Source: Epiperipatus broadwayi (taxonomy: Eukaryota > Onychophora > Udeonychophora > Euonychophora > Peripatidae). Taken from it: 64,000 nucleotides of DNA. Both the position numbers and the translations under genes were made by a program. The notes under the pieces are model-generated. The model saw only the letters and a program-made list of their open reading frames with translations. It had not been told where the DNA came from and did not search any database. Numbering within the stretch: position 1 is the stretch's first letter; every line of letters begins with the position of its first letter. Location: NCBI GenBank assembly GCA_028023455.1, contig JAQFVV010006273.1:5760889-5824888 (forward strand). Direction: 5' to 3'. Below are positions 63,850 to 64,000 of the stretch, piece after piece.

Positions 63850-64000
63850 AATACTTTAATATTTATAGCACAGTTATGAGTTTTAATTTTGGATGTTATT
63901 CATATATTAAGTACTGGATGTATTATATTATACATATATTGAAATGGCAATACATATTTTAGATTTATTTAATATAGTTAACAAAATAGGAGGAAGATTA

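Overview
The window reads as nuclear DNA from an AT-rich invertebrate metazoan. No long bacterial-type ORFs are present. Coding traces are short, broken and transposon-derived, and there are long simple-sequence tracts (GATA, TTA, AAT, CA/TA). The transposon mix is animal-like: Ty3/Gypsy elements, a non-LTR retrotransposon, a Penelope-like GIY-YIG fragment, and hammerhead-ribozyme repeats of the metazoan retrozyme type. A spiralian or similar lineage is plausible, but the sequence does not settle the taxon. I found no confident host protein-coding gene, rRNA, tRNA gene or CRISPR.

Layout. 1-6.5 kb: intergenic DNA with a tRNA-related SINE folded into a large palindrome (3.68-4.79 kb). 6.6-12.4 kb: two head-to-head copies of one LINE. 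The minus-strand copy is split by a 1.2-kb hammerhead-bearing insertion (7.1-8.3 kb). A third LINE scrap follows, carrying an internal 60-bp duplication. 15.46-27.9 kb: a recent tandem segmental duplication. Each unit begins with a second family of hammerhead-bearing repeats (15.48-16.72 and 22.80-23.86 kb), followed by about 4-6 kb of unique DNA. In unit 1 this DNA carries a gag-only LTR retrotransposon (16.97-19.41 kb); in unit 2 the same site holds only a solo LTR (24.10-24.54 kb) with the same 5-bp target duplication. 28.6-30.2 kb: somewhat less AT-rich, apparently unique DNA with a TATA-like box; possible host exon or regulatory DNA, unproven. 32.0-42.57 kb: a decayed Ty3/Gypsy element with about 1.4-kb LTRs, whose 5' LTR is split by a 3.7-kb insert containing a nearly 500-bp GATA/GGTA microsatellite. 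44.1-49.8 kb: two LTR-like insertions. 50.3-55.2 kb: a large imperfect inverted repeat with a hairpin MITE in its spacer. 57.2-63.4 kb: a dispersed duplication; one copy contains a Penelope-like fragment bounded by 33-bp inverted repeats and the other is an empty site. 63.49-63.85 kb: a further hairpin element.

Most interesting system: three insertions (7.1, 15.5 and 22.8 kb) from two sequence families each contain three hammerhead-like ribozyme motifs. All share one plan: one full unit of about 430-456 bp, a second partial unit in direct orientation, then an inverted copy. Paired helices are kept although the bases differ between families, and one insertion has a 14-bp target-site duplication. 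These fit metazoan retrozymes, small non-autonomous retroelements thought to move through self-cleaved RNA with Penelope-like machinery. The 58-kb GIY-YIG fragment is a relic of that kind of machinery.
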